Origin: Cichorium intybus | Lineage: Eukaryota > Streptophyta > Magnoliopsida > Asterales > Asteraceae | Assembly: GCA_023525715.1 (NCBI GenBank) | Contig: CM042013.1 | Span: 69,412,494-69,476,493, forward strand | Reading direction: 5' to 3' | DNA: 64,000 nt | Part shown: one piece after another, positions 54,173 to 64,000 of the stretch | How the letters are laid out: each line of letters starts with the position of its first letter | Position numbering within the stretch: the stretch's first letter is position 1 | Notes under the pieces: model-generated | The model's input: the letters and a program-made list of their open reading frames with translations, nothing else | What the model was told of the DNA's origin: nothing | Database searches by the model: none | Position numbers and translations under genes: made by a program

Positions 54173-55540
54173 TATTGTTTGGATCTGATTTTGTTTTTCT
54201 TTGACTTTGGAGAGCTTTTGGTCTTCCAACATTAAGGCTTCTGTATGTTCATGATGAAGCAAAACAATGCCCTTATGTTTATGTTTATACCGTAAAATGC
54301 ATCAAACACAAAATACATTATAAAAACAAAAGTTCAATATATATTTTATTTAGAAAATTCATTCTAATACAAATCAAAAGTTGCAAAAATCATCTAAAAC
54401 AATGTCATGATGCAGCTTTTAAAGCAAAAACATCAATTATATTATGATCGTTAACATTAGGAAAGTAATATTTCAAATAAAAAAAACCAAACAAATATAT
54501 AAGGTTGTTACCTGTTGTGATTTTTTGGTTACTTCTATACTCATAACATATCAAGCATTTCAAAACAATTAAATACACTTTCAAAACAATATCCATAATG
54601 GTGATTATGATGCTCAAAAAATTAAAATCAATCACAATTTTATGATCAAAAGTACAGCAGCAGGTAACACAAGTTCAAAAGAAATAGCATGTAGCACCAC
54701 TTCAAAAGAATGAAAAACAAAACCAATTTTCGCCATCGAATCTTTTGACAAATAACAATTAAGAAGCACAATGACGTCTATTTAAAAAAGTCAAGCAATT
54801 ATACGTTAAAAGAATCAAAATCAATCTGAATTTTATGATAACTTGAAAATAATTAAACAATAAACATCTAAAAAGAATACAACTAATACGACAACATAAA
54901 TTAGATTATGTTTTAGTTTAATTAACATCTATTATAGTCCGATTATCACAAATAAATGGCAATAAGCACTTAAACAATGAAATTTTTGAGTATATTAGTT
55001 TTTACCTGATGAGTTGAAGCAAGACACATGAAGTAACAATTAGGCATATTCAGTAATTCCAAGAGCCAAAATCGTAGACCATAAATTTAATGATTTCGAA
55101 CTATGAACAGAAGAAAAAAACGCAAATTCTTTAGAGTTTTTCCACGTTGATATTAAAGTTAAAATCTGTAATGGTATTTACCCGATTTTATTTAATTTGA
55201 TGAGAAACTGATTTATACTTACGTTATTATCATATAACACTAAGCATCTCAATTGCCAGAAGCTACACACGTCGAGTGACGGACTGTTGTTGTGTTGCCC
55301 TGAAGTTCGATCTAGTCTTCTACAAACCCTACACACTAACCATTAATCTTACGTTCTGCAAATATAGATAAAAGTCAAAAGATTGATTTTTAACAATTTA
55401 TAAAATTAGTATTGGTATAGAGATTAATCTGTTAAAATTAAAATCACCTTCCAGTTTCCACATCTCTATCAACATGCATCTTATGGCAGAACTCTACCAC
55501 TACCAATGGTGGTTTAAACTTGCAGTTGAAAATCTAAAAA
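54173..55540. other. AT-rich stretch inside the presumed Helitron
   Basis: Only short frames. No gene, RNA or repeat was recognised. Confidence 0.4.
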
Positions 55541-55544
55541 TGTG

Positions 55545-56680
55545 TAATTGGAAACAACTTCATCAGCTTTGTATCTTCATAACATTGGACTTGAACCTTG
55601 TACAGAAGTTCAAGCTCAAGCTTTCCACTTGTGCAGAACGTGTTGATTAACTTAGCCCATGCAAAAGTACGTTGCCATTTCCATAATATACCATAAAATA
55701 TAACAATAAAACAAAAACTATAACAATTACCTGACGAAGAGCCAAATTAGCATTCTGTTGCTGATTTTTCCCTGACCATTGGACAACATCCATCAAAACA
55801 TCTCAAAAATCCTCACAACTTCAATTTCAGGCAGTATAGCATCCTTCACATGTTGTTTCACTGTTTCAATCACTTCTGAAATATCAACCTCCTCTGATAT
55901 CTGACTTGCTATTGCAGATTTCATTTCCTTCACCTTCACCTCGAATATCCTCTTATCGTTATACTCGACCAAAAGCGCCATTCCCGCTTTACTGCAATTC
56001 CAACATTTATTAAACAATGAAATATTAAAAAAATCTTGACAATGGCACGTACGTAAAATGTTCAGAGAAAGCTTCGGCAAAGCGCTTTCCAGATAGAAAG
56101 AAATCAAGAAGATTGTCTTCCATTTTGCCACGTTTCAAGATGTAGATGAGATCATCAAGGCTGTTATCAATGAAATATTCCTTGAAGAAATCGGTTATGA
56201 AAGTAAGAACAAATCCTTTTCCAACTAAGTTATCCTTAAGAAGTGGTTGGAAGACTGTCTGTGGTGGTAGACCAGAGAGCTTTTGGGAGGAAGCAAGTGC
56301 TTTGAAAATTGCCAGCTTGATTCTTTCATTTTCCACAAAGAACTCAAGAGACTGAAGGAATCTTCGCATGGCATTTTCAAGATTCTTGATTAAAAAAGGC
56401 CTGTGCCTTAAAATCTTCTGTATGTAGATTACAGATGGCAGAATGACTTCTCATTTAGCCTCACAGTCTAGTATCGAGTACTGCTAGCACTCCCCTTCAT
56501 CTGGCTTTGTTGTTCCAGGTTGTGTGCGCCCTCCTGTGAAGACAACCTGAAACAGTAGAATAATACATGAAATAACTGAACCCCCCCCCCCCCCCAAAAA
56601 AAACAAAGTTCTTACCTCAAAGAAGGTGTCACCATATCTGGGTTAAAGTCTGAAGATTCGATGCACTTAGCAATTAGTTC
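55545..56680 (-). pseudogene. eIF5-mimic / BZW (W2-domain) protein gene fragment
   Basis: Exon-like blocks on the minus strand: 56680-56616, 56546-56053, 55991-55731, and about 55672-55545. GT-AG signals bound the first three; the acceptor of the last is not clear. They read as the middle of plant BZW/5MP: IAKCIESS and RYGDTFFE; then VVFTGGRTQPGTTKPDEG, VIYIQKILRHRPFLIKNLEN, KLSGLPPQTVFQPLLKDN and LDDLIYILKRGKMEDNL; then LLVEYNDKRIFEVKVKEMKS; then WAKLINTFCTSGKLELELLY. Breaks include a stop before EVILPSVIYIQ, a shift in the first block and a shift near 55800. The start and the C-terminal W2 end are absent. BZW proteins compete with eIF5 and adjust start-codon choice; this copy is non-functional. 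Confidence 0.8.
56581..56595. repeat. Poly(C) run
   Basis: Fifteen C followed by A-rich sequence, inside an intron-like gap of the BZW fragment. Length may be unreliable in assemblies. Confidence 0.8.
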
Positions 56681-57252
56681 CTGCACATGGGTGAAAGATT
56701 GATGATGTTCCTGAAGTTAAGGTCTGAATTTTTTTTTCTTCCACAGCTGACAGCACACAAAAATATAAAAAAACAAATAACTGAACCTGAAGATGTGCTA
56801 AATTTGTTGTGCATATAGGTAGAAAAACGCTAAACTTGTGTATAACATTATCCAACTTCTTCTACTTACAAAATGCTATAATGAGCATAGTATTAAGGGA
56901 CCATGTCTATGAGACTTATAAACATTCGTGCCAATTAGCAATGCATCCAAATTCCTTAATAGTAACTCACACATTCATGATCATTACTGCATATAAGTGA
57001 ACCACTAACAACCTACATATTTCATGTGTTGTTGAACTAATTTAAAGAAACTTTTTACAAACACAACAGTGCATCCAGCTACAGTCAAACATCGTATTGA
57101 GCCACAAAACGGTAACACACAAGATAAAACCTTCTTCGTCCATAATTCCATGAACATCCAGCTTATTGCAGCATAAACTAATCAACATAATACAAAAGTA
57201 AATAAACCACAAAGGATATCTTTCAGTCATACCCGCACACCGGAAATCTCTA

Positions 57253-57273
57253 CCCCCCCCCCCCCCCCCCCCC
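57253..57273. repeat. Poly(C) run
   Basis: Twenty-one consecutive C, about 40 bp left of a (TA)n run. Confidence 0.8.
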
Positions 57274-57310
57274 GGTGTTCGATTGATTTTCAGAAATTAA
57301 GAAACTCAAC

Positions 57311-57416
<106 letters not shown>

Positions 57417-58030
57417 TAGACGATTAATCAAACCCTAGAATTGAGGGAAAACACAATTTGTGAAGTCGATTCTGTTTCTGATTTCGCTCTCTTTATTCGG
57501 GGTAGGGTGTTGCAAGCTTCCTATTGCGTTATGACGGTATTGATGGGTGTATAGCTATTTTCCAAGATCGATTTGGGACTCAAAAAGCCGTAATCATCAA
57601 GCAATTAGAGAGAAAAAGATGAAGAAACTGGAAGATAATTTGAACTTAGAACAATTACAGAAAGAAAGAGCAAGAGAATGAAATATATTTCTTACCCCTT
57701 ATAAGAATGGAGTGGACAAATCCTCCTCTTCGCTTCTGTTAAAAAAAATTCAACCACACACAATCGGATAGTTACCATGAACAGTCAATCTAATTTCTGA
57801 AGAAAAAAAAGACGATTGTGAAGAAATCCTACCATTCTCCTCAGAATAATAGTAAATGAGAGAGAGATCAATGCTCCTGAAGCGATGAGCGCGACGGTGA
57901 TGCCGGAGCAGAACCAACCATCGCCACCACAACGGGAGCAATCACTTCTGGCTCACCGCCGCCACGGCGGACAATTTGACTCCACGACGATGAAACCCCT
58001 CGCTGTGAGTTAGGGCTGTTAAGCCCAACG

Positions 58031-59539
58031 TGTAACACCCGTGTCCGAGATAGAATTTTAGATCAAAAGTAAGAGCGTTATATCATTTGGTGTAACCAGG
58101 TAATGATGTTATGGTCATTATAAGCTAAGAAAAACATTAGTTATAAAAATCAGCATTGTATGCCGATCTTATAAAAATCATAATTAATTCTATAAAAATC
58201 GGATTGACCTCAAACCAGTGCACAAAGTTTGCAAATTGAGTCTAGTTTAAGTGGTAAAAATTTTGTAGATCGCGACGCGACGGGGTATGGGATCGCGATG
58301 CGATCTTTGTCGGCAGTGTTATTTGAGTGCGTGATGAAGTAAGCGCTTACGTATGAGATAGGGACGCGATCTGGGGTTGGATCGCGTCGCGACGGGGGTC
58401 CAGGAGGCCTATAAATACGAATTCTCAGCCTCATTTTAAGGCAAAACACACACCAAACACATATAAGATATAGAGGAGTGTTCTGGTAAGGAAAATATGT
58501 TGAGGGAAGATGATGGGAGGTGAGAAACGAGTGGTAGCTAGCAACGAGGTGCTCGGGAACTGTCAGCGGTTCAGAACGGGAAATGCGACAGGACTCCGAG
58601 AAAACGTCAATCTCAGGTGAGTAATCGCTACCGTATCTCCCTAATAGTTTATATGTATTAAACTATAAAATATGAAGGGTGTAATAGACTTATTTCCAAT
58701 AATTCATAATTCCAAGGGTAATGCCGATTGATTTACTTACGAGGACGGTGACTAGGCCGATTACTTGGGATCTGGTTGTTGGATTTTCTGAAAGGCTAAA
58801 ATGCTGAAAGGATCCTGCCACCCCAACTAATCTTCTACCTGGCCGTTCTTTACTTGATAAATCATGGAGTGCCGTATTGGAATTATTGAAGGAAATATAA
58901 AGCTGTAAAGTATTATAATAATACTTATGTGGGAAACAGGTGTGTTGTCGTGAGAGTAAGTCGAAATTATAAATCTAAAAGTATCACAAGATGATACTGA
59001 GCAGAGTGATTAAGTAATGGTATATAATGCATGTCAGGGGACTGCAAGATTTACCATATAATAATAAAACACGAGGTAATCATAGATGTACTATGACCAT
59101 ACCTGTATGAGAAAGCCGTTAAGTGAATGGGTATACCGTGAGACGGTATAAGTATTCGTGAAAGCTAATACCAAATAATAAATAAAAAGAGGTGACAGTA
59201 GCTAAAGAGGTGAGTCGTGACGATGTAAGATAAGACTGTGTGGGACAGTCTAATAGTGAGTATCAGTGGATGATACTGTATAGCGAGTGACGTCGGGTAA
59301 TACGGTAGTTTCACAGTGTGAAGTACGAGTCAGATAGGACTGTGAAGCTGGCAGGAATAGTGATCCTGTAACGTGTGTGACCATATAGGTCATACTGTGA
59401 TTAGATTACTCACTAAGCTTTATAGCTTACCCTGTTGTTTTATGTGGTTTTGCAGGATAGGTAACGCTTGGCTTGGATCATGGGACGATCCCTGGTGATA
59501 TTATCTTGTAAATTCCAGGCTGAAAAACTGGGCGTTACA
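58031..59539 (+). repeat. Gypsy 5' LTR
   Basis: 1509 bp. CpG-rich boxes such as GATCGCGACGCGA (58268-58395) precede a TATAAATA at 58410-58417. A segment (58710-58880) is shared with the solo LTR at 24136. The 79-codon antisense frame in the promoter is not a gene. Confidence 0.88.
58410..58417 (+). promoter_or_regulatory. TATA box of gypsy LTR
   Basis: TATAAATA directly after the CpG-rich boxes. The same box is in the 3' LTR near 62239. Confidence 0.6.
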
Positions 59540-59541
59540 AG

Positions 59542-59555
59542 TTGGTATCAGAGCC
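59542..59555 (+). other. Primer binding site (initiator Met tRNA type)
   Basis: TTGGTATCAGAGCC starts two to three bases after the 5' LTR. Confidence 0.8.
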
Positions 59556-61840
59556 AAGATTTGAGTGAACTAGGATAAGATCCCTAGACTCAAATTAATA
59601 GCCACATGAGAATTGTGTGCTAAAATATAAAAATCACAAACATATTGTGATAAAAGTCGAACGTAGATAAAGTAGTTATTCTAACATGATAATAAAAATG
59701 TTAGTAAACTCTTTCAGAGATAAAAAGAACTAGAGAAAATGAGTGAGTTTGTGTGGTATTTTCCAAATACGGGAAAGGTATTAAAAGTAAATCCAGATGC
59801 AAATTTTGTCAAATAAAAAGTCTTAAAAGTTGATTTCAAAGAAAATTTTTGGGAAATTTGAAAAGTAGGGTATAGCTGAGAAATACGAAGGATTTTGACA
59901 AGCTGATCTGAAGCTGAGTCCAAAATAATTTGGAAAATGTTTTGAAAAAGTATAAGTTGAAATTAAAATTTTGAAAGCATGAGTTGGTGGGTGGATTCAT
60001 GAAAATATATGTTTTTGGCGACAGCCATAACAAAGAAAAAGTGATAAATGTATGTGATGATTGGATTAGAGATGGTAAGAACTATAAGAAATGAGTTCGT
60101 GAGGAATTATACAATCTCTAAATGAGACAAGTGTTTAGGTATGTGGTAGTATTAAACATGTCTAAGTCTAGCATGTGGATAATATGGGGTTGAGGAATTG
60201 AGAGATAAAGGGTGGCTCGACGTACTGAGCAAAATAAAGATGTTCGCAAGATGCACTGAGCAGATACGCATCATCCAACGTACAGGATATGCGCGGCTCC
60301 GAGTGCTGAGCGGTGGAGTTTGAGCAGATACGCATGACTCGACGTACAGAGTATGCGCGGCTCCGAGTGCTGAGTAGGTTAAGTTTGAGCAGATACGTAT
60401 GACTCGACGTACTGAGTATACGCGGCTCATAATATTAAGCAGGAGAGTATAACTTGAGATATTGGGTAGAGTAGATTATGTGGAAAATTCACCGGAGACA
60501 TAAGAGAAGTAAAGCTGGTAGATGTCCTGAGTAAACATAAGACTAGGATGGATTGATTTATTCCTTCCATTCTAGAAGAATTAAGGGTACTATTTTACTT
60601 AGTTAAGGTCTAAGTACCAGGGACCATCCAATCATCACTAAACAAATAAATAATTTTACAAGTAGAAAGATATTTCAAAGAAAGAGTTGTTTTGTTGAAA
60701 AAGTTATTTTATGACTAAAGTGTGAAAGGAATAATCCTTTAAAAAGAGTCATTTTACGACTAAAGAAGTCATTGTTATGACTAATGGAAATCAAAAGAGT
60801 AAATGTTTTTAAATAAAAAGCATATGTTTAAAAAGAGAAGTGTGAGTAGTTACTTAGAGAAGTAAATACAAATTTAGTGAGTGTTGAGATGACCTAATCG
60901 GTCGGCAGTTCTAGGGTGTACGTTGAGTCTTTTGGGACTCGATATCATAGAGGGTTCAGAAGGGGACGAATACGTGAGTATTAGGTGGTGATAACTATGG
61001 ATATGCTATCATATTATGGGTAGAGATTTTGTAGTTGTATGTGGAGGCTGAGCTGATATGAGGATTCTTGTTGTCATGAGGTTGGTTGCAGAGCTGTGCA
61101 GTTGTGTGTGTTAGCTGTTAAGCCTTTAGAGCGAAAAGCTGTTTATTCTATGGGGCCACTTATACTTGTAGTTGGGACCACTTATTAGGTGGGGCTACTA
61201 GTATTGTGGTTGGGACCACTTATGCTGTGGGGCTACTTGTACTTGTGGTTGGGACCACTTATTCCGTGGGGCCACTGGTACCTGTAGTTGTGACCATTTA
61301 TTATGTGGGATTGCTAGTACTTGTGGTTGTGACCACTTATTTAGCGGGGCCACATTACTAGTATATGTGGTGGGACCACATATGTGTTGTGATAATCGTA
61401 TGAGCAGTAATTGTGGTGGGACCACATACAAGTGTTGTGATGGCTTTATTGGCCGACAGTTCTAACACACATGCAGTTAGGTGTCTAGTAAATTTTTGTG
61501 ACTCGATACCGTGAAGGGTCGATGAAAGGACGAATAGCTGAGCTGTTGAGGTTGTGAAGAGCAGGGATTGTGATATGATGTGGTGAATATGTGATTATGA
61601 GTATACAATGCTTAATGAGTACCTTGCATCTATGATGTCTGTGTTGTGAATGTATGAGATTACATAACGCGTACTTTGTAGTCTCAATAGGTTGGTCTAG
61701 TTGATTAGAGGTGGTTAATGTGCCAGTATTGTGGTGTACCCCTTTGAGTTTACTAATGCAACCACATTGCGTTGAAATAGGGGGTGGTTGAGTGAAAGAA
61801 ACAAAATATAGTGGATGCTGGAGATTTCGGGGACGAAATC
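59556..61840 (+). other. Non-coding internal domain with tandem repeats
   Basis: No frame longer than about 90 codons and none with gag or pol motifs. Two to three units of about 70 bp contain GAGCAGATACGCATGACTCG and GCGGCTCCGAGTGCTGAG (60255-60430). About six units of a GTGGTTGGGACCACTTAT type lie at 61150-61430. A longer diverged pair around GGCAGTTCTA...GGGACTCGATA lies at 60898-60980 and 61450-61530. Mobilisation would need proteins from a related autonomous element. Confidence 0.65.
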
Positions 61841-61859
61841 TTTTTAAGGGGGAGAGAAT
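61841..61859 (+). other. Polypurine tract
   Basis: AAGGGGGAGAGAAT directly before the 3' LTR, preceded by TTTCGGGGACGAAATC, a context typical of Ty3/gypsy 3' ends. Confidence 0.7.
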
Positions 61860-63366
61860 TGTAACACCCGTGTCCGAGATAGAATTTTAGATCAAAAGTA
61901 AGAGCGTTATATCATTTGGTGTAACCAGGTAATGATGTTATGGTCATTATAAGCTAAGAAAAACATTAGTTATAAAAATCAGCATTGTATGCCGATCTTA
62001 GAAAAATCATAATTAATTCTATAAAAATCGGATTGACCTCAAACCAGTGCACAAAGTTTGCAAATTGAGTCTAGTTTAAGTGGTAAAAATTTTGTAGATC
62101 GCGACGCGACGGGGTATGGGATCGCGATGCGATCTTTGTCGGCAGTGTTATTTGAGTGCGTGATGAAGTAAGCGCTTACGTATGAGATAGGGACGCGATC
62201 TGGGGTTGGATCGCATCGCGACGGGGGTCCAGGAGGCCTATAAATACGAATTCTCAGCCTCATTTTAAGGCAAAACACACACCAAACACATATAAGATAT
62301 AGAGGAGTGTTCTGGTAAGGAAAATATGTTGAGGGAAGATGATGGGAGGTGAGAAACGAGTGGTAGCTAGCAACGAGGTGCTCGGTAACTGTCAGCGGTT
62401 CAGAACGGGAAATGCGACAGGACTCCGAGAAAACGTCAATCTCAGGTGAGTAATCGCTACCGTATCTCCCTAATAGTTTATATGTATTAAACTATAAAAT
62501 ACGAAGGGTGTAATAGACTTATTTCCAATAATTCATAATTCCAAGGGTAATGCCGATTGATTTACTTACGAGGACGGTGACTAGGCTGATTACTTGGATC
62601 TGGTTGTTGGATTTTTCGAAAGGCTAAAATGCTGAAAGGATCCTGCCACCCCAACTAATCTTCTACCTGGCCGTTCTTTACTTGATAAATCATGGAGTGC
62701 CGTATTGGAATTATTGAAGGAAATATAAAGCTGTAAAGTATTATAATAATACTTATGTGGGAAACAGGTGTGTTGTCGTGAGAGTAAGTCGAAATTATAA
62801 ATCTAAAAGTATCACAAGATGATACTGAGCAGAGTGATTAAGTAATGGTATATAATGCATGTCAGGGGACTGCAAGATTTACCATATAATAATAAAACAC
62901 GAGGTAATCATAGATGTACTATGACCATACCTGTATGAGAAAGCTGTTAAGTGAATGGGTATACCGTGAGACGGTATAAGTATTCGTGAAAGCTAATACC
63001 AAATAATAAATAAAAAGAGGTGACAGTAGCTAAAGAGGTGAGTCGTGACGATGTAAGATAAGACTGTGTGGGACAGTCTAATAGTGAGTATCAGTGGATG
63101 ATACTGTATAGCGAGTGACGTCGGGTAACACGGTAGTTTCACAGTGTGAAGTACGAGTCAGATAGGACTGTGAAGCTGGCAGGAATGGTGATCCTGTAAC
63201 GTGTGTGACCATATAGGTCATACTGTGATTAGATTACTCACTAAGCTTTATAGCTTACCCTGTTATTTATGTGGTTTTGCAGGATAGGTAACGCTTGGCT
63301 TGGATCATGGGACGATCCCTGGTGATATTATCTTGTAAATTCCAGGCTGAAAAACTGGGCGTTACA
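61860..63366 (+). repeat. Gypsy 3' LTR
   Basis: 1507 bp, nearly identical to 58031-59539. Example differences: GTCGCG to ATCGCG near 62215 and loss of a G near 62597. Confidence 0.88.
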
Positions 63367-63400
63367 CAACGTCACCAGATTGAACGTTCGTGGCAGCCAT

Positions 63401-64000
63401 AGGTTTTTCCCGGTTGCCTTTCTGGAGATTCTGTAATCAATAAAAAGGAAAGAAGCTTTGAGTAGAAAAGGTGAGCGAGGAAGACACGTACCTGTAATAG
63501 ATGTCGTCGCCAAGAACCGAATGAAAAAGGGGTGAGATAGGAGAAAGCAAGAGAGGGCGAGTATGTATCATTGGGAGAAGAAAAAACTTCTGGTCGCTGC
63601 AGCAAAGAAGGAAGACGATCAGGAGAGGTGTCGTCAATAGAGGGAGCGGTGTAAGTAGAGATGGCGGAATGCTATTGGTAAAAAAGAAGTACCCCGCTAA
63701 AATCGTCCAAACCCCCCTACCCCCCATCAAACCTTCTAGAAACCCCTTGTAATTCATATGTATAATAATGAATTGTAACTTAGACTAATTAATATAGCCA
63801 ACAAAAATCCAAGAACTAATGAAGCGGCTAGATGAAACTCATAACTTATATACACCAAAAGAGCTAATGAAGCGGCAAGATGAAACTCATGGTATAGCGT
63901 TTGAAAGATTCATAGTCTAGTTTTTCTTTTAAATAGAAGAAATAAAGTTCTGTTTAACGAAAAAGCAGTTTTCTTTTAAATAGAATAAATGAAGTTTCTC
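63401..64000. other. 5' flank of the LARP1-like fragment
   Basis: 63401-63660 is purine-rich on the plus strand and leader-like on the minus strand. 63800-63990 holds two short direct repeats (CTAATGAAGCGGC...GATGAAACTCA near 63818 and 63853; TTTTCTTTTAAATAGAA near 63920 and 63970). No gene was recognised. Confidence 0.4.

Larger units (their letters stand above)
58031..63366 (+). mobile_element. Young non-autonomous Ty3/gypsy LTR retrotransposon
   Basis: 5' LTR 58031-59539, primer site, internal domain 59540-61859, 3' LTR 61860-63366. Target duplication CAACG at 58026-58030 and 63367-63371. LTR ends TGTAAC...GTTACA and the purine tract before the 3' LTR fit Ty3/gypsy elements. The 2.3-kb internal domain encodes no gag or pol. 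The LTRs differ at roughly ten positions by eye, so the insertion is fairly recent. It interrupts the LARP1-like exon. Confidence 0.88.
57847..63400 (-). pseudogene. LARP1-like N-terminal exon split by an LTR retrotransposon
   Basis: On the minus strand an ATG at 63400 opens MAATNVQSGDV. The frame is cut at 63367 by the gypsy element and resumes at 58025 once the element and one CAACG copy are ignored: LNSPNSQRG, then SSSWSQIVRRGGGEPE, then an Ala/Val/Pro-rich stretch ending in a stop near 57880. The SPNS...WSQIVR pattern resembles the N-terminus of plant La-related protein 1, an RNA-binding protein of mRNA decay and translation; this is tentative. A 5' UTR intron is suggested at 63491-63431. 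No La domain is visible, so this is a fragment, perhaps Helitron cargo with the BZW piece. Confidence 0.45.

Noticed and set aside
58210..58449. 79-codon antisense frame, repeated at 62039
   Set aside because: Lies in the U3 promoter of both gypsy LTR copies; conserved only because the LTRs are.

Overview
This window looks like a repeat-rich, AT-rich stretch of a eudicot nuclear genome. A seven-exon TIR-NBS-LRR gene argues against a monocot, because this class is absent from grasses. Nested LTR retrotransposons, Mutator-like, hAT-like and Helitron elements fill almost everything else. The style of the repeats, for example a MULE whose protein begins with a PB1-like domain, and Athila elements, fits Asteraceae. 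That family placement is inference.

Layout: 1-5418 is the 3' half of a decayed Athila-type Ty3/gypsy element (gag end, retropepsin, a late Orf1-like ORF, 3' LTR) inserted in a minus-strand MULE gene whose broken N-terminal part is 5419-6683. 7121-9694 is MITE-rich spacer. 9695-14914 (minus) is the only gene that reads as intact: a TNL immune receptor of 1203 predicted residues. Upstream of it lie an 806-bp almost perfect palindrome (16543-17348), fragments of a tau glutathione S-transferase and a GT31 galactosyltransferase that probably sit in a Helitron whose 3' end is at 21436, and an hAT-like MITE with an 8-bp target duplication (19132-19836).

From 20675 to about 41263 a 10.29-kb block is present twice in direct tandem and is almost identical. 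It carries the Helitron end, a Mutator-type fold-back element (9-bp target duplication), a solo LTR (5-bp target duplication) set in a minisatellite, and a defective Ty1/copia element. Only the second copy has the full copia element, to 42724. Then come a minus-strand non-autonomous copia-like element with only a gag remnant (43353-50504), two terminal-inverted-repeat elements bounded by long (TA)n runs (51403-53911), and a second Helitron end (54146-54172, minus). To its right lie broken pieces of an eIF5-mimic/BZW gene and of a LARP1-like gene. The LARP1-like exon is split by a young non-autonomous Ty3/gypsy element (58031-63366, target duplication CAACG).

Functionally, the TNL is the only gene with a likely cellular role. 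The rest records rounds of insertion, gene-fragment capture, LTR recombination and one very recent segmental duplication. Exon boundaries were derived by hand from reading frame and splice signals. No database search was possible.
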